From the IMG/VR virus record IMGVR_UViG_3300008119_000511, positions 1-27,900 of that record: a DNA stretch of 27,900 bases. One strand, 5' to 3'. Position 1 is the first letter of the stretch. Every line of letters begins with the position of its first letter. The position numbers and the translations under genes were made by a program. This document shows positions 21,403-27,867 of this stretch, in pieces. The notes under the pieces were generated by a model. That model was not told the origin of the DNA. It did not search any database and saw only the letters and a program-made list of their open reading frames with translations. The DNA is from a virus.

Positions 21403-21559
21403 TGATGGCATGACATGGCTAATATTCATATCTGGCTTTTTTATTATTGGAATAGTATTAGGAATGATTATTACCGCAAATTTACCAGAAGAAAACTGTT
21501 GGGATAAGTATCCTAATAATGAAGTTCAAGCAATAACAAACTGCGAAGGAAAAAACTAA
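21380..21559 (+). CDS. Small single-pass membrane protein
   Basis: A 59-residue protein starting at an ATG inside the end of the metallopeptidase gene. One long hydrophobic helix (about residues 13-34, WLIFISGFFIIGIVLGMIIT) is followed by a polar end with two cysteines (ENCWDKYPNN and TNCEGK), which could form a disulphide outside the membrane. The function is unknown. The stop shares TAATG with the next gene. Confidence 0.65.
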   Translation: MTKQQISDDGMTWLIFISGFFIIGIVLGMIITANLPEENCWDKYPNNEVQAITNCEGKN

Positions 21560-21852
21560 TGGAGCATGAACACGAAGAACATGGACACGAGCAACACGAA
21601 GAGCATGGAGAAGTGGCTAACACTCTCACTGAAAAGTTAGAAGAAGTTTCACACGCTGGTCACGACCACGCTGGAGAGACTGTATGGGACACAATCCTAG
21701 AAATTACGTTTGGCATTGAGCATATGTTTGCTGAATTCTTTTGGAATGCTGTATTTGCACTTGGAGTATATGCATTTGCAAAGGCTAGAACGCTTCGCAA
21801 GATTCACAAGTATGTGGACAGCAAGCACGGAGTAGAACACGAGGAGTATTAA
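21559..21852 (+). CDS. His-rich membrane protein
   Basis: A 97-residue protein. The first 40 residues hold about nine histidines and many Glu residues (EHEHEEHGHEQHEEHG, then HAGHDHAGE), a composition that binds divalent metals. A hydrophobic segment follows (about residues 60-76, FFWNAVFALGVYAFAKA), then a Lys/Arg/His-rich tail. The N-terminal part would face one side of the membrane and the tail the cytoplasm. Histidine runs like this occur in some actinophage membrane proteins. The function, and whether metal is bound, cannot be shown here. It follows in TAATG and precedes the next gene by one base. Confidence 0.7.
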   Translation: MEHEHEEHGHEQHEEHGEVANTLTEKLEEVSHAGHDHAGETVWDTILEITFGIEHMFAEFFWNAVFALGVYAFAKARTLRKIHKYVDSKHGVEHEEY

Positions 21853-21853
21853 A

Positions 21854-22144
21854 ATGGATTTGAATGCAGATTTTGTAAAGGCAGTAGGCATTACATATGA
21901 CGAAGCAGAGAAACTGCTTCTCAAGAAGCACAAAGATTATGGACCTAAGAACATTTCTGGTAGTCCAGGGGGAGCGATAAATGGACTTAGGGTTAGAATG
22001 CACGACAAGTTGGCTCGCATTAACCATCTTTATGATACTGGTGCTACCCCTGAAAATGAAAGTCTTAGGGATTCTTTTATTGATATGGCAAACTACGCAA
22101 TTATCGCAATGTTGGTATTAGATGGGAAGTGGGACCGTGATTAA
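21854..22144 (+). CDS. DUF1599-like nucleotide-modification-associated protein
   Basis: A 96-residue protein with the DUF1599 pattern, also called nucleotide modification associated domain 1: KHKDYGPKNI, then GLRVRMHDKLARINHLY, then ESLRDSFIDMANYAIIAML. The conserved Lys, Asp, Arg and Glu/Asp residues lie on helices resembling the MazG/all-alpha NTP-PPase superfamily. It could act on modified or unusual nucleotides, so there may be a link to the MazG-like gene at 5590, but that is inference. It overlaps the groES gene by eight bases. Confidence 0.8.
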   Translation: MDLNADFVKAVGITYDEAEKLLLKKHKDYGPKNISGSPGGAINGLRVRMHDKLARINHLYDTGATPENESLRDSFIDMANYAIIAMLVLDGKWDRD

Positions 22145-22448
22145 AGCACCAGAAGATATTATCATTATTAAGTTAGATAAGAAAAGTACTGAGCCAGAGA
22201 AGAAGGCTAGTGGTCTTCTTATCATTCAAAGCGAGACAGACCAGCCAAAGAATATTGGAACAGTCTACGCTGTGGGAGAAGGCAGACAACTAAAGAGTGG
22301 CGTTCGTGCACCAATGGATGTAAAGGTTGGAGACAAAATTATGTTCAATCCTGGTGGCACCATGAAGTTCAAGCATGAGGAAGAAGATTATTTGTCATTG
22401 TTCAGTGCCAGTGTTCTAGCCATCCTTGGCGATGAAGATGAGGTATAA
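22137..22448 (+). CDS. groES: GroES co-chaperonin
   Basis: A 103-residue protein from GTG 22137; an in-frame ATG at 22122 would add five residues but the GTG gives the usual GroES N-terminus MIKAPEDIIIIKL. Visible family features are the N-terminal strand, a mobile loop at about residues 17-32 with KKASGLLIIQSE, GTVYAVGEG, and the C-terminal region VKVGDKIMFNPGG then YLSLFSASVLAIL. It would cap the host GroEL ring to fold phage proteins; no GroEL is encoded in the window. The gene is shared with aquatic and other large phages. Confidence 0.92.
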   Translation: MIKAPEDIIIIKLDKKSTEPEKKASGLLIIQSETDQPKNIGTVYAVGEGRQLKSGVRAPMDVKVGDKIMFNPGGTMKFKHEEEDYLSLFSASVLAILGDEDEV

Positions 22449-22449
22449 T
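22444..22449 (+). promoter_or_regulatory. TATAAT -10 box, leaderless mRNA
   Basis: TATAAT overlaps the groES stop; +1 would be 22456, exactly the A of the next ATG, and no ribosome binding site separates them. The -35 region is poor. Confidence 0.6.
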
Positions 22450-22455
22450 TAAACT

Positions 22456-23124
22456 ATGAATAAAGTATTGATAATTGTACCTTCGAGGTCAAGACCAGAA
22501 GTAAGCCTAGAATTCTATGAAGAGTTCAAAAAGAATTCCGTAATCTCAGACCTGATGTTTGGTCTAGATGACGATGATGTAGAGTATCCACGCATTCCAG
22601 GGGTACTGTATGAAGTTAATCCACGCAAAGGAATGAACGGAACTCTTAATCAACTTGCTGTTAAGTATGCAGACCAGTATGACTATATTGGTTTTCTTGG
22701 CGATGACCACCGTCCAAGAACTTATGGCTGGGATGAAATCTTAGTTAATGCTGTTAAAGATATAAAGAATGGTATCACCTATGGTAGAGATATGACACAA
22801 GATGGTCAGCCTTCTCCTATCTGTACATTCGTAATTCTTGATACAAACATTATTCGTAAACTTGGATACATGGCACCAACAGAACTAAAGCATCTTTATC
22901 TAGATAATTTCTGGAGAGACCTTGGTGCTTCTATGGGGACATTGAGATATAACCACGATGTAGTTGTTGAGCATATGCATCCTGCTTTTCACAAGGGGCA
23001 ATGGGATGAGCAGTATCGTGAAGTAAATGCACCAGACGTTTATAACCATGACCAGACTGTATATAACCAATACCACTTTAGTGGAGAGTTTGCTAGGGCA
23101 ATAGATATTTTACAAAATGATTAA
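22456..23124 (+). CDS. GT-A-like glycosyltransferase
   Basis: A 222-residue protein beginning with the strand VLIIVPSRSRPE, a start shared by GT2-type nucleotide-sugar transferases. GLDDDDVEYP at about residues 36-45 and GFLGDDHRPR at about 79-88 carry acidic groups expected of a metal-binding DxD site. A helical region and a His-rich stretch (VVVEHMHPAFHKGQWD) follow. Its donor and acceptor are unknown. The gene begins a tight cassette with a methyltransferase, an epimerase/dehydratase and another GT-A-like protein, all overlapping by 4-8 bases, and probably transcribed from the promoter on its own start codon. Confidence 0.7.
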   Translation: MNKVLIIVPSRSRPEVSLEFYEEFKKNSVISDLMFGLDDDDVEYPRIPGVLYEVNPRKGMNGTLNQLAVKYADQYDYIGFLGDDHRPRTYGWDEILVNAVKDIKNGITYGRDMTQDGQPSPICTFVILDTNIIRKLGYMAPTELKHLYLDNFWRDLGASMGTLRYNHDVVVEHMHPAFHKGQWDEQYREVNAPDVYNHDQTVYNQYHFSGEFARAIDILQND

Positions 23125-23662
23125 AAGACTAAAACCCAAGTGGTCAGACAAAGAGTTAGAAAAGGTCTATGACCATCAGTATGACCACACATCTTTTGAT
23201 GACCACGTTCTTCGTGTAAAGCACACTATTCAATTTGTTAGAGATAACCTGCCTATGAATAAGAATATGCTAACTGTTGCAGACTTGTCTGCTGGCGATG
23301 GGGCTATTGCAAATGGTCTTCCTTTTCCAAATAAAATCCTTGGAGACTACTACCCTGGATTTGAATATACAGGAAAGATTGAAGATACCATTGAGCAAAT
23401 TCCAAATGTAGATTTATTTGTGCTGTCTGAAACACTGGAGCATGTGGACAATCCATTAGAAGTTCTAAAGCAAATAAGAAACAAAACAAATTATCTTTTG
23501 GTATCAACTCCACAAGATAACTGGGAAGATGATAATCCAGAACATTACTGGGCTTGGGACAAAGATGGTGTAGAAGGATTGTTAAAAGATGCAGGATTTG
23601 AGCCAATAGCATTCCTATCAGAGACATTGTGGTACACACATCAGTATTGGATTTGTAAATGA
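23117..23662 (+). CDS. SAM-dependent methyltransferase
   Basis: A 181-residue class I methyltransferase. VADLSAGDGAIA at about residues 55-66 is motif I for S-adenosylmethionine; LFVLSETLEHVDNP at about 95-108 is the motif-IV region, and YLLVSTPQD follows as in the Methyltransf_11/23 group. The substrate is unknown; the neighbours suggest O- or N-methylation of a sugar. The N-terminal 40 residues with YDHQYDHTSFDDHV may bind the substrate. It overlaps both neighbours (eight and four bases). Confidence 0.8.
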   Translation: MIKRLKPKWSDKELEKVYDHQYDHTSFDDHVLRVKHTIQFVRDNLPMNKNMLTVADLSAGDGAIANGLPFPNKILGDYYPGFEYTGKIEDTIEQIPNVDLFVLSETLEHVDNPLEVLKQIRNKTNYLLVSTPQDNWEDDNPEHYWAWDKDGVEGLLKDAGFEPIAFLSETLWYTHQYWICK

Positions 23663-24525
23663 AAATTTTGATTACAGGACACCGTGGCTTTGTTGGCAAG
23701 TACTTTGTAGAAAAGTATAAAGACCATGACATCACAGGCGTAGACATTGTTGACGGACTAGATGTTCGTGACTTCTTTAAGACTAATAGAGAGAGTTATG
23801 ATTTAGTTATTCACCTTGCTGCTATTGTTGGCGGTAGAGCAACTATTGAGGGCAATCCTCTATCAGTAGCAACAGACCTAGCGATAGACTCAGACTTCTT
23901 TAACTGGGCATTGATAACAAGACCAGGACGCATTGTGTACTTTAGTTCTAGTGCTGCCTATCCTACAAAGTTCCAAGGCAACGAAGACTGGGTAAGGCTA
24001 GAAGAATCAATGATTGATTTAGATAACATTAGCAACCCAGACCTGACATATGGTTGGAGCAAACTGACTGGTGAGTATCTTGCCAAGTTTGTACAAGAGG
24101 CTGGCATTCCTGTTCACATCTTTAGACCGTTCTCTGGCTATGGCACAGACCAGTCGTTAGATTATCCGTTCCCTAGTTACATTAAGAGGGCTGTAGACCG
24201 CATGGACCCATTTGAGATTTGGGGAGATGGAGAGCAGACCAGAGACTTTATCCACATGTCTGATGTCGTTAATGCAGTTGATGAAGCAATTAGACAAGAC
24301 ATCCAGGGACCAATCAATCTAGGCTGGGGTCGTAGAACTACGTTCAATGAGTTAGCCAAGATAGTTACTGAAATCGAAGGGTATTCACCAGATTTCAAAC
24401 ATCTACCAGCAGCACCAGTAGGAGTTCTAAATCGTATAGCAAATCCAACTAAGATGCTGTCATTCTATACACCAAAGATTACTTTGGAAGAAGGTATTGA
24501 AAGGGCATTAAAAGGAATTGTCTAA
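23659..24525 (+). CDS. NAD-dependent epimerase/dehydratase (extended SDR)
   Basis: A 288-residue nucleotide-sugar enzyme. GHRGFVG near the N-terminus is the GxxGxxG dinucleotide loop, with a downstream Asp for the adenosine ribose. VIHLAAIVGG is the conserved strand, and YFSSSAAYP and YGWSK supply the Ser and the Tyr-x3-Lys catalytic pair. RPFSGYG and DFIHMSDVV fit the extended SDR family (GalE, RmlB and GDP-fucose-synthase types). It would epimerise, dehydrate or reduce an NDP-sugar for the neighbouring transferases. A four-base overlap with the methyltransferase indicates coupling. Confidence 0.9.
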   Translation: MKILITGHRGFVGKYFVEKYKDHDITGVDIVDGLDVRDFFKTNRESYDLVIHLAAIVGGRATIEGNPLSVATDLAIDSDFFNWALITRPGRIVYFSSSAAYPTKFQGNEDWVRLEESMIDLDNISNPDLTYGWSKLTGEYLAKFVQEAGIPVHIFRPFSGYGTDQSLDYPFPSYIKRAVDRMDPFEIWGDGEQTRDFIHMSDVVNAVDEAIRQDIQGPINLGWGRRTTFNELAKIVTEIEGYSPDFKHLPAAPVGVLNRIANPTKMLSFYTPKITLEEGIERALKGIV

Positions 24526-25204
24526 GATAGGACTCGTAATACCATGGAGACCAACTCCAAGTAGATTAAAACCATTAGATGCAGTTCTAAAATGGTATCA
24601 AACTAATTTACCAGACATTGAGGTATTTTATAGCGACAGACCAGGGGATAGATGGAATGCTGCAGCCAGTCGTAATGATGGTGTAAAAAGGGCACAGGAG
24701 GCTCACTGTGACGTTATTATTCTTAATGACGCAGATACACTACCCGAAATTGAACCTTTATTAGAAGCAATAGAACAATGCAAAACTGATGGACTTGTTC
24801 ACAGCCCCTATGACAAATGTAAGTATATAGATATTGAAATGAGTGAACTCTACTATGCTGGCAAGGATATTAAATTACTTAAACATACATTATATTCACC
24901 AGCAACAGGTGGTATATGGGTTTGCACACCAGAAACATGGTGGAGTTTGTATGGAATGGATGAAAAGTTTCAGCAGTGGGGACCAGAGGATGCCGCCTTT
25001 GATATCTCTCATAGAATAATTAAAGGTGTTCCCCTAGTGCCACATGAAGGATATATATACTGCTTAGGACACGTTCCCCAAATTCACGATGAGGGATTTA
25101 ATCCAAGTCATAGATTTAATATGGAACTATATAATTTCTATCTTACTGCAAAAACAGCAGGAAGAATTAAATGGATAGTCAATACAAAAAACATTTATGA
25201 ATAA
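24518..25204 (+). CDS. GT-A-like glycosyltransferase, TTG start
   Basis: A 228-residue protein. IGLVIPWRPTPSR opens it, followed by RWNAAASRNDGVKRA and VIILNDADTLPE, where DAD is the metal-binding DxD of GT-A enzymes. GGIWVCTPETWWSLYGMDEKF and WGPEDAAFDISHR match the acceptor-side segment of GT2/GT27-type transferases. There is no ATG or GTG near the start; the frame is closed just upstream at 24509, so TTG 24518 is the best start. The AAAGGA site is very close, so translation is probably coupled to the upstream gene. It ends the four-gene glycan cassette. Confidence 0.75.
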   Translation: MSKIGLVIPWRPTPSRLKPLDAVLKWYQTNLPDIEVFYSDRPGDRWNAAASRNDGVKRAQEAHCDVIILNDADTLPEIEPLLEAIEQCKTDGLVHSPYDKCKYIDIEMSELYYAGKDIKLLKHTLYSPATGGIWVCTPETWWSLYGMDEKFQQWGPEDAAFDISHRIIKGVPLVPHEGYIYCLGHVPQIHDEGFNPSHRFNMELYNFYLTAKTAGRIKWIVNTKNIYE

Positions 25205-25430
25205 AGGTAGTTATACTTATATTATGAACTGTTCATTGTGTCAGGAACTTTTGGTTCCAATTGTTTACGGATTCCCAACTTACGAGCAGATAATGACTGC
25301 TAAAGAAGACAAGATTGTTTTAGGCGGATTGCCTAGACCTCTTGCTCCAACTCACTTTTGTATTCCTTGTCAGGAAGAGTATCGTCTGGATGGGGACATT
25401 CACACACCCAAGTTTTCTCATAATAACTAA
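25197..25430 (+). CDS. Zinc-ribbon hypothetical protein
   Basis: A 77-residue protein if started at ATG 25197, which overlaps the end of the preceding gene; an ATG at 25224 (67 residues) fits the usual MNCxxC opening of similar proteins and is an equal candidate. NCSLCQELL and HFCIPCQEEY supply two CxxC pairs for one zinc, separated by VYGFPTYEQIMTAKEDKIVLGG. The function is unknown. Its last 98 bases overlap, on the opposite strand, a second zinc-finger-like ORF (25333-25485). Confidence 0.65.
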   Translation: MNKGSYTYIMNCSLCQELLVPIVYGFPTYEQIMTAKEDKIVLGGLPRPLAPTHFCIPCQEEYRLDGDIHTPKFSHNN

Positions 25431-25485
25431 TAATCTTTTTACAGTTCCAGTGATGCCCTGTCATACAGAAGCCACATTTACGCAC
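25333..25485 (-). CDS. Candidate small zinc-finger protein, convergent overlap
   Basis: A 50-codon frame starting at GTG 25485, eight bases inside the end of the preceding minus-strand gene. It reads RKCGFCMTGHHWNCKKIISYY then TWVCECPHP, a CxxC, His and CxC pattern similar to small zinc-finger proteins of actinophages. Its place, last in a tightly overlapping minus-strand operon, supports it. It overlaps the plus-strand zinc-ribbon gene tail to tail by 98 bases. A chance open frame opposite a real gene remains possible. Confidence 0.45.
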   Translation of the reverse strand: MRKCGFCMTGHHWNCKKIISYYEKTWVCECPHPDDTLPDKEYKSELEQEV

Positions 25486-25585
25486 GAACTAATTTCCTTT
25501 TGATTGGGTCAAATTTTAGTGGATGCTTCTTAGAAGCCTTACCGTTTTGTCTGTTGCTGTTTCTTGCACCTTTTGCTTTAGCCAT
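25478..25585 (-). CDS. Small basic protein
   Basis: A 35-residue protein with a strong GGAGG just before its ATG at 25585, which overlaps the preceding stop in TAATG. It is strongly basic (AKAKGARNSNRQNGKASKKH, then IKRKL) and could bind nucleic acid. No family is recognised. The ribosome binding site and operon position are the main support. Confidence 0.6.
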   Translation of the reverse strand: MAKAKGARNSNRQNGKASKKHPLKFDPIKRKLVRA

Positions 25586-25770
25586 TAAATGTCCTCCTTA
25601 ACCATTAGTATGCCTGTCATCATAGCAGTAAATACTCCTGCAATTGTCTGGCTAATAGCCACAATGGTTGGGTCGAAGCCTATTGCACTGAATAAAATAA
25701 GCAACGGTAGTTGGGCACTAAGCCATAGCAGTCCCCATGTAATAATAAATGTTAGTCTCTGTCTAGCCAT
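25585..25770 (-). CDS. Small two-helix membrane protein
   Basis: A 61-residue protein from ATG 25770, with GGAG about nine bases upstream; an in-frame ATG at 25785 is less well placed. Two hydrophobic helices (about residues 6-29 and 35-55) are separated by a short GFDPT turn. The TAATG overlaps at both ends put it in the minus-strand operon. The function is unknown. Confidence 0.7.
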   Translation of the reverse strand: MARQRLTFIITWGLLWLSAQLPLLILFSAIGFDPTIVAISQTIAGVFTAMMTGILMVKEDI

Positions 25771-25961
25771 TACCACCAACTCCACTCATTCTCTTCGTTT
25801 TCTTCTAAATCTCTAAGAGCCTTAATAATCATTTGAGTCTTTCTAACATGATATCCCATCTGGATAATGTCAAGACCAGTGACCTCTACCTCATCGCCAT
25901 CGTCTAGCGTAACCACATAGGTGCGGTCAGGGATAATTACAAAGCGTGTTTTATTTGGCAT
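25770..25961 (-). CDS. Hypothetical protein
   Basis: A 63-residue acidic protein. The -10 box is only five bases before its ATG, so it is probably translated from a leaderless mRNA. The first half is strand-rich (RFVIIPDRTYVVTLDDGDEVEVTG); the second half is helical and ends with Glu/Asn and Trp residues (ENEWSWW). No family is recognised. Confidence 0.65.
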   Translation of the reverse strand: MPNKTRFVIIPDRTYVVTLDDGDEVEVTGLDIIQMGYHVRKTQMIIKALRDLEENEENEWSWW

Positions 25962-25966
25962 AATTT

Positions 25967-25975
25967 ATTATACCA
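25967..25975 (-). promoter_or_regulatory. Extended -10 promoter, leaderless mRNA
   Basis: On the minus strand TGG plus TATAAT (25972-25967) precedes the ATG at 25961 by five bases, so +1 falls within one base of the start codon. It overlaps the stop codon of the HAD gene. Confidence 0.65.
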
Positions 25976-26323
25976 TCAATCAATCGGAATATCGTTAGGA
26001 TGGATAGAGTTTATGCCAGCCTTTGTATAAATGTTTCTGGCTCCAGTGTTATCGTCAATGGCAAGGGTAGCATCTGAAAGTTTCTCAGCACACTCAGCCT
26101 TCCACTTGTTAGTAAATTTATAGTTATATGGATTAAGAAGAAGACTATTATACTTAAGTCCAGCATCTTTGAGAGCCTTTTCTGTTTCTGCTCTCATGCT
26201 TCGGCTTCTTCCACTAATCACAACCACCTTGGTATTAAGTGAGTTAATATAATCAATGGTCTTTTGAATGGGTGTAGAACTCATGTGTTCTAGGACGGTA
26301 TCGTCAATATCTGTAATAATCAT
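25976..26323 (-). CDS. HAD-family phosphatase
   Basis: A 115-residue hydrolase of the haloacid dehalogenase fold. Motif I is TDIDDT with nucleophile D5 and acid D7, motif II is VISGRS with S37, a Lys in TNKWK (73 or 75) serves as motif III, and motif IV is LAIDDN (D90, D91). The short length and small cap suggest a type III or capless HAD. Substrates could be nucleotide or sugar phosphates. It leads the minus-strand operon, has a consensus promoter, and its ATG is at the predicted +1. Confidence 0.85.
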   Translation of the reverse strand: MIITDIDDTVLEHMSSTPIQKTIDYINSLNTKVVVISGRSRSMRAETEKALKDAGLKYNSLLLNPYNYKFTNKWKAECAEKLSDATLAIDDNTGARNIYTKAGINSIHPNDIPID

Positions 26324-26329
26324 ATATCC

Positions 26330-26358
26330 AGTATACCAGCAAAAGTTCGGTTTGTAAA
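26330..26358 (-). promoter_or_regulatory. Consensus promoter, leaderless mRNA (minus strand)
   Basis: On the minus strand TTTACA (26358-26353) and TATACT (26335-26330) are 17 bases apart, with TGG making the -10 extended. +1 falls on 26323, the A of the HAD gene's ATG. Confidence 0.8.
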
Positions 26359-26390
26359 GAGTAAAATCGGGCGGAAATATGAGGTTTTAA

Positions 26391-26422
26391 CGCTTGACAA
26401 GCAAGCGATTATCCTGTACAAT
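26391..26422 (+). promoter_or_regulatory. Promoter with a -35 inverted repeat
   Basis: TTGACA (26394-26399) and TACAAT (26417-26422) are 17 bases apart; +1 is about 26429. CGCTTG (26391-26396) and CAAGCG (26402-26407) form an inverted repeat across the -35 box, a plausible operator. It faces away from the minus-strand promoter at 26358-26330. Confidence 0.8.
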
Positions 26423-26455
26423 TGATGTATAAGGTCCATTAAACGATAGGAACGT

Positions 26456-26986
26456 ATGCAAACCTTTTTACCATTTAAGCAGTTCGATAAGTCTGCACAA
26501 GCCCTAGATAATAAGAGATTAAATAAACAAGTATTAGAGTCTTATCAGATTCTTAAGGTGTTGTCTAGTGATGACCCACAGGCTGCTTGGCGTAATCATC
26601 CTGCTGTTAAGATGTGGCGTAACCACGAAGGTCAATTGTGGCTATACACTATGGCTATGGTTAAGGAAGCAGATAAGCGTGGCATTAAGACTGATAAGAA
26701 CATGGAGAATCTTACTAACCTTAAGGCTGTGGCTGGCGATAACTGGGGGTATTCAATTCCTAGGTGGTATAAGAATCCATTTGCATTAAGTAGACTTACT
26801 ACTAGCCATAAGGCTAACCTATATACTAAGGACCCTATCTATTACTTCGAGTTCTTCAGTTCACTAGAAGATAGCAACCCTTGTTGTCCTGAGCGTAAAG
26901 AACCTTGTAAGTATTATTGGGTTGCACATGACCCACTATTTAAGGAGGACCATGAAGTTACCAAAGTTTTTCAGATGGCGAGTTAG
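26456..26986 (+). CDS. Pyr_excise / MSMEG_6728-like protein
   Basis: A 176-residue protein with AGGAAC before ATG 26456. MQTFLPF, RLNKQVLESYQIL, AWRNHPAVKMWRNHEGQLWLYTM and TTSHKANLYTKDPIYY match the conserved pattern of the pyrimidine-dimer DNA glycosylase family and its actinobacterial branch MSMEG_6728. T4 endonuclease V is the founding enzyme, but the active residue is not obvious here. A role in repairing UV damage in phage DNA is likely if active. A Cys pair (NPCCPERKEPCKYYW) near the C-terminus is an addition. It overlaps the next gene. Confidence 0.8.
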   Translation: MQTFLPFKQFDKSAQALDNKRLNKQVLESYQILKVLSSDDPQAAWRNHPAVKMWRNHEGQLWLYTMAMVKEADKRGIKTDKNMENLTNLKAVAGDNWGYSIPRWYKNPFALSRLTTSHKANLYTKDPIYYFEFFSSLEDSNPCCPERKEPCKYYWVAHDPLFKEDHEVTKVFQMAS

Positions 26987-27191
26987 ACTAGTTCAGCAAG
27001 GATATGATAAAGGCTGGGAGCATGGCTATGAAGCAGGTATGGTTGAGCAGAAGAATCAGATTATAGACTTGTTGTCTAGTCATATTGAGAAGATTGACTG
27101 GCTACAGGAAACACCGATAGAAGTAAAAGATATTTTGCCTATCGTAAAGAACCACGAAGAAGATAAGGAGTTAGTGGGATGGGAAGACTAA
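26952..27191 (+). CDS. Small GX3-repeat protein
   Basis: A 79-residue protein from ATG 26952 with AAGGAGG upstream. A basic start (KLPKFFRWRVRL) is followed by QQGYDKGWEHGYEAGM, glycines every fourth residue with aromatics as in the deca-GX3 motif, then a polar helical end. It resembles the gene at 20801 in motif and size. The function is unknown. It overlaps both neighbours by 13-35 bases. Confidence 0.7.
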   Translation: MKLPKFFRWRVRLVQQGYDKGWEHGYEAGMVEQKNQIIDLLSSHIEKIDWLQETPIEVKDILPIVKNHEEDKELVGWED

Positions 27192-27385
27192 AAGATATAG
27201 ATGCAGAGATGCATGAGTTATCTGATTTTGAGAAGGGCGTTCAGTTCGAGAGAGAACGTATCCTAAACATTCTCTCTAACAAAGGCTTAGAGTTAGAGAA
27301 AGATGTCTCCTGTGATGATGAAGCATCACACATAAGATATGTATTTATGATAGATATCCTAGAACTTCTTAGGGGATACAGATGA
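27179..27385 (+). CDS. Small hypothetical protein
   Basis: A 68-residue acidic protein, overlapping the previous gene. It has FEKGVQFERERILNILSNKG near the middle and a hydrophobic C-terminal helix. The same FxxG...RERxxxxL theme is seen in the next gene, so the two may be distant paralogues. No family or function is recognised. Confidence 0.65.
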   Translation: MGRLKDIDAEMHELSDFEKGVQFERERILNILSNKGLELEKDVSCDDEASHIRYVFMIDILELLRGYR

Positions 27386-27588
27386 TTAAAATAGAAAACA
27401 ATATGCTTGTCCTAGATAGTACATTCAGTAAAGAAGATGTCCAGGCTATTGATGAGTTTGTTAAGATTAATGTTGATAGAGAACGTCAAAGACTTATAGC
27501 ATTACTACATGACTATGGCACAATGAACTACATTTCAGAGTCTACCTATCACGAACTTGTTGCTCTGATAACAGACTCAGTTTACTGA
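27382..27588 (+). CDS. Small hypothetical protein
   Basis: A 68-residue protein starting in an ATGA overlap with the preceding gene. It is strand-rich at the start (KIENNMLVLDST) and then has FVKINVDRERQRLIALLHDYG, similar to the RERILNIL motif of the previous gene. No Cys, no catalytic pattern. The function is unknown. Confidence 0.65.
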   Translation: MIKIENNMLVLDSTFSKEDVQAIDEFVKINVDRERQRLIALLHDYGTMNYISESTYHELVALITDSVY

Positions 27589-27660
27589 TAAAAATTTCGG
27601 GGAATAGAAGAAGTCTTCGTAATCCCTAGTATAAGTTAAACCTAGTAGAAAGAATAACAC

Positions 27661-27867
27661 ATGAGCAGATATGTCCACACATTCAAATATAACAAACTAA
27701 CTAATGGAACAAGAAAGCATAGCCCTATCAGAATAAAGTTCTGGCTATGGGGCTTCGGATTTACCTATGAAACAAAGAAAACTCTAGGTGGATTTGCTAT
27801 TGCAGACAAACGAAATGTTCCTGATGTCAAGTCAGATGCATTCAAAAGAAAATATCCTAAAGCATAG
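27661..27867 (+). CDS. Small basic hypothetical protein
   Basis: A 68-residue basic protein with AGAAAG about eight bases before ATG 27661. It is rich in aromatics and Lys/Arg (YNKLTNGTRKHSPIRIKFWL, then FGFTYETKKTLGG). A weak TATAAG (27630-27635) upstream could be a -10 box. An imperfect hairpin with GAAGA/TCTTC lies in the 72-base gap before it. No family is recognised. Confidence 0.6.
   Translation: MSRYVHTFKYNKLTNGTRKHSPIRIKFWLWGFGFTYETKKTLGGFAIADKRNVPDVKSDAFKRKYPKA

Noticed and set aside
23304-23747. Minus-strand open frame spanning the methyltransferase and epimerase junction
   Set aside because: It covers two well-supported genes with motif evidence and has no ribosome binding site.
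27600-27635. Imperfect hairpin and TATAAG before the last gene
   Set aside because: The stem is short and interrupted, no T-run follows and no -35 fits, so neither terminator nor promoter is claimed.
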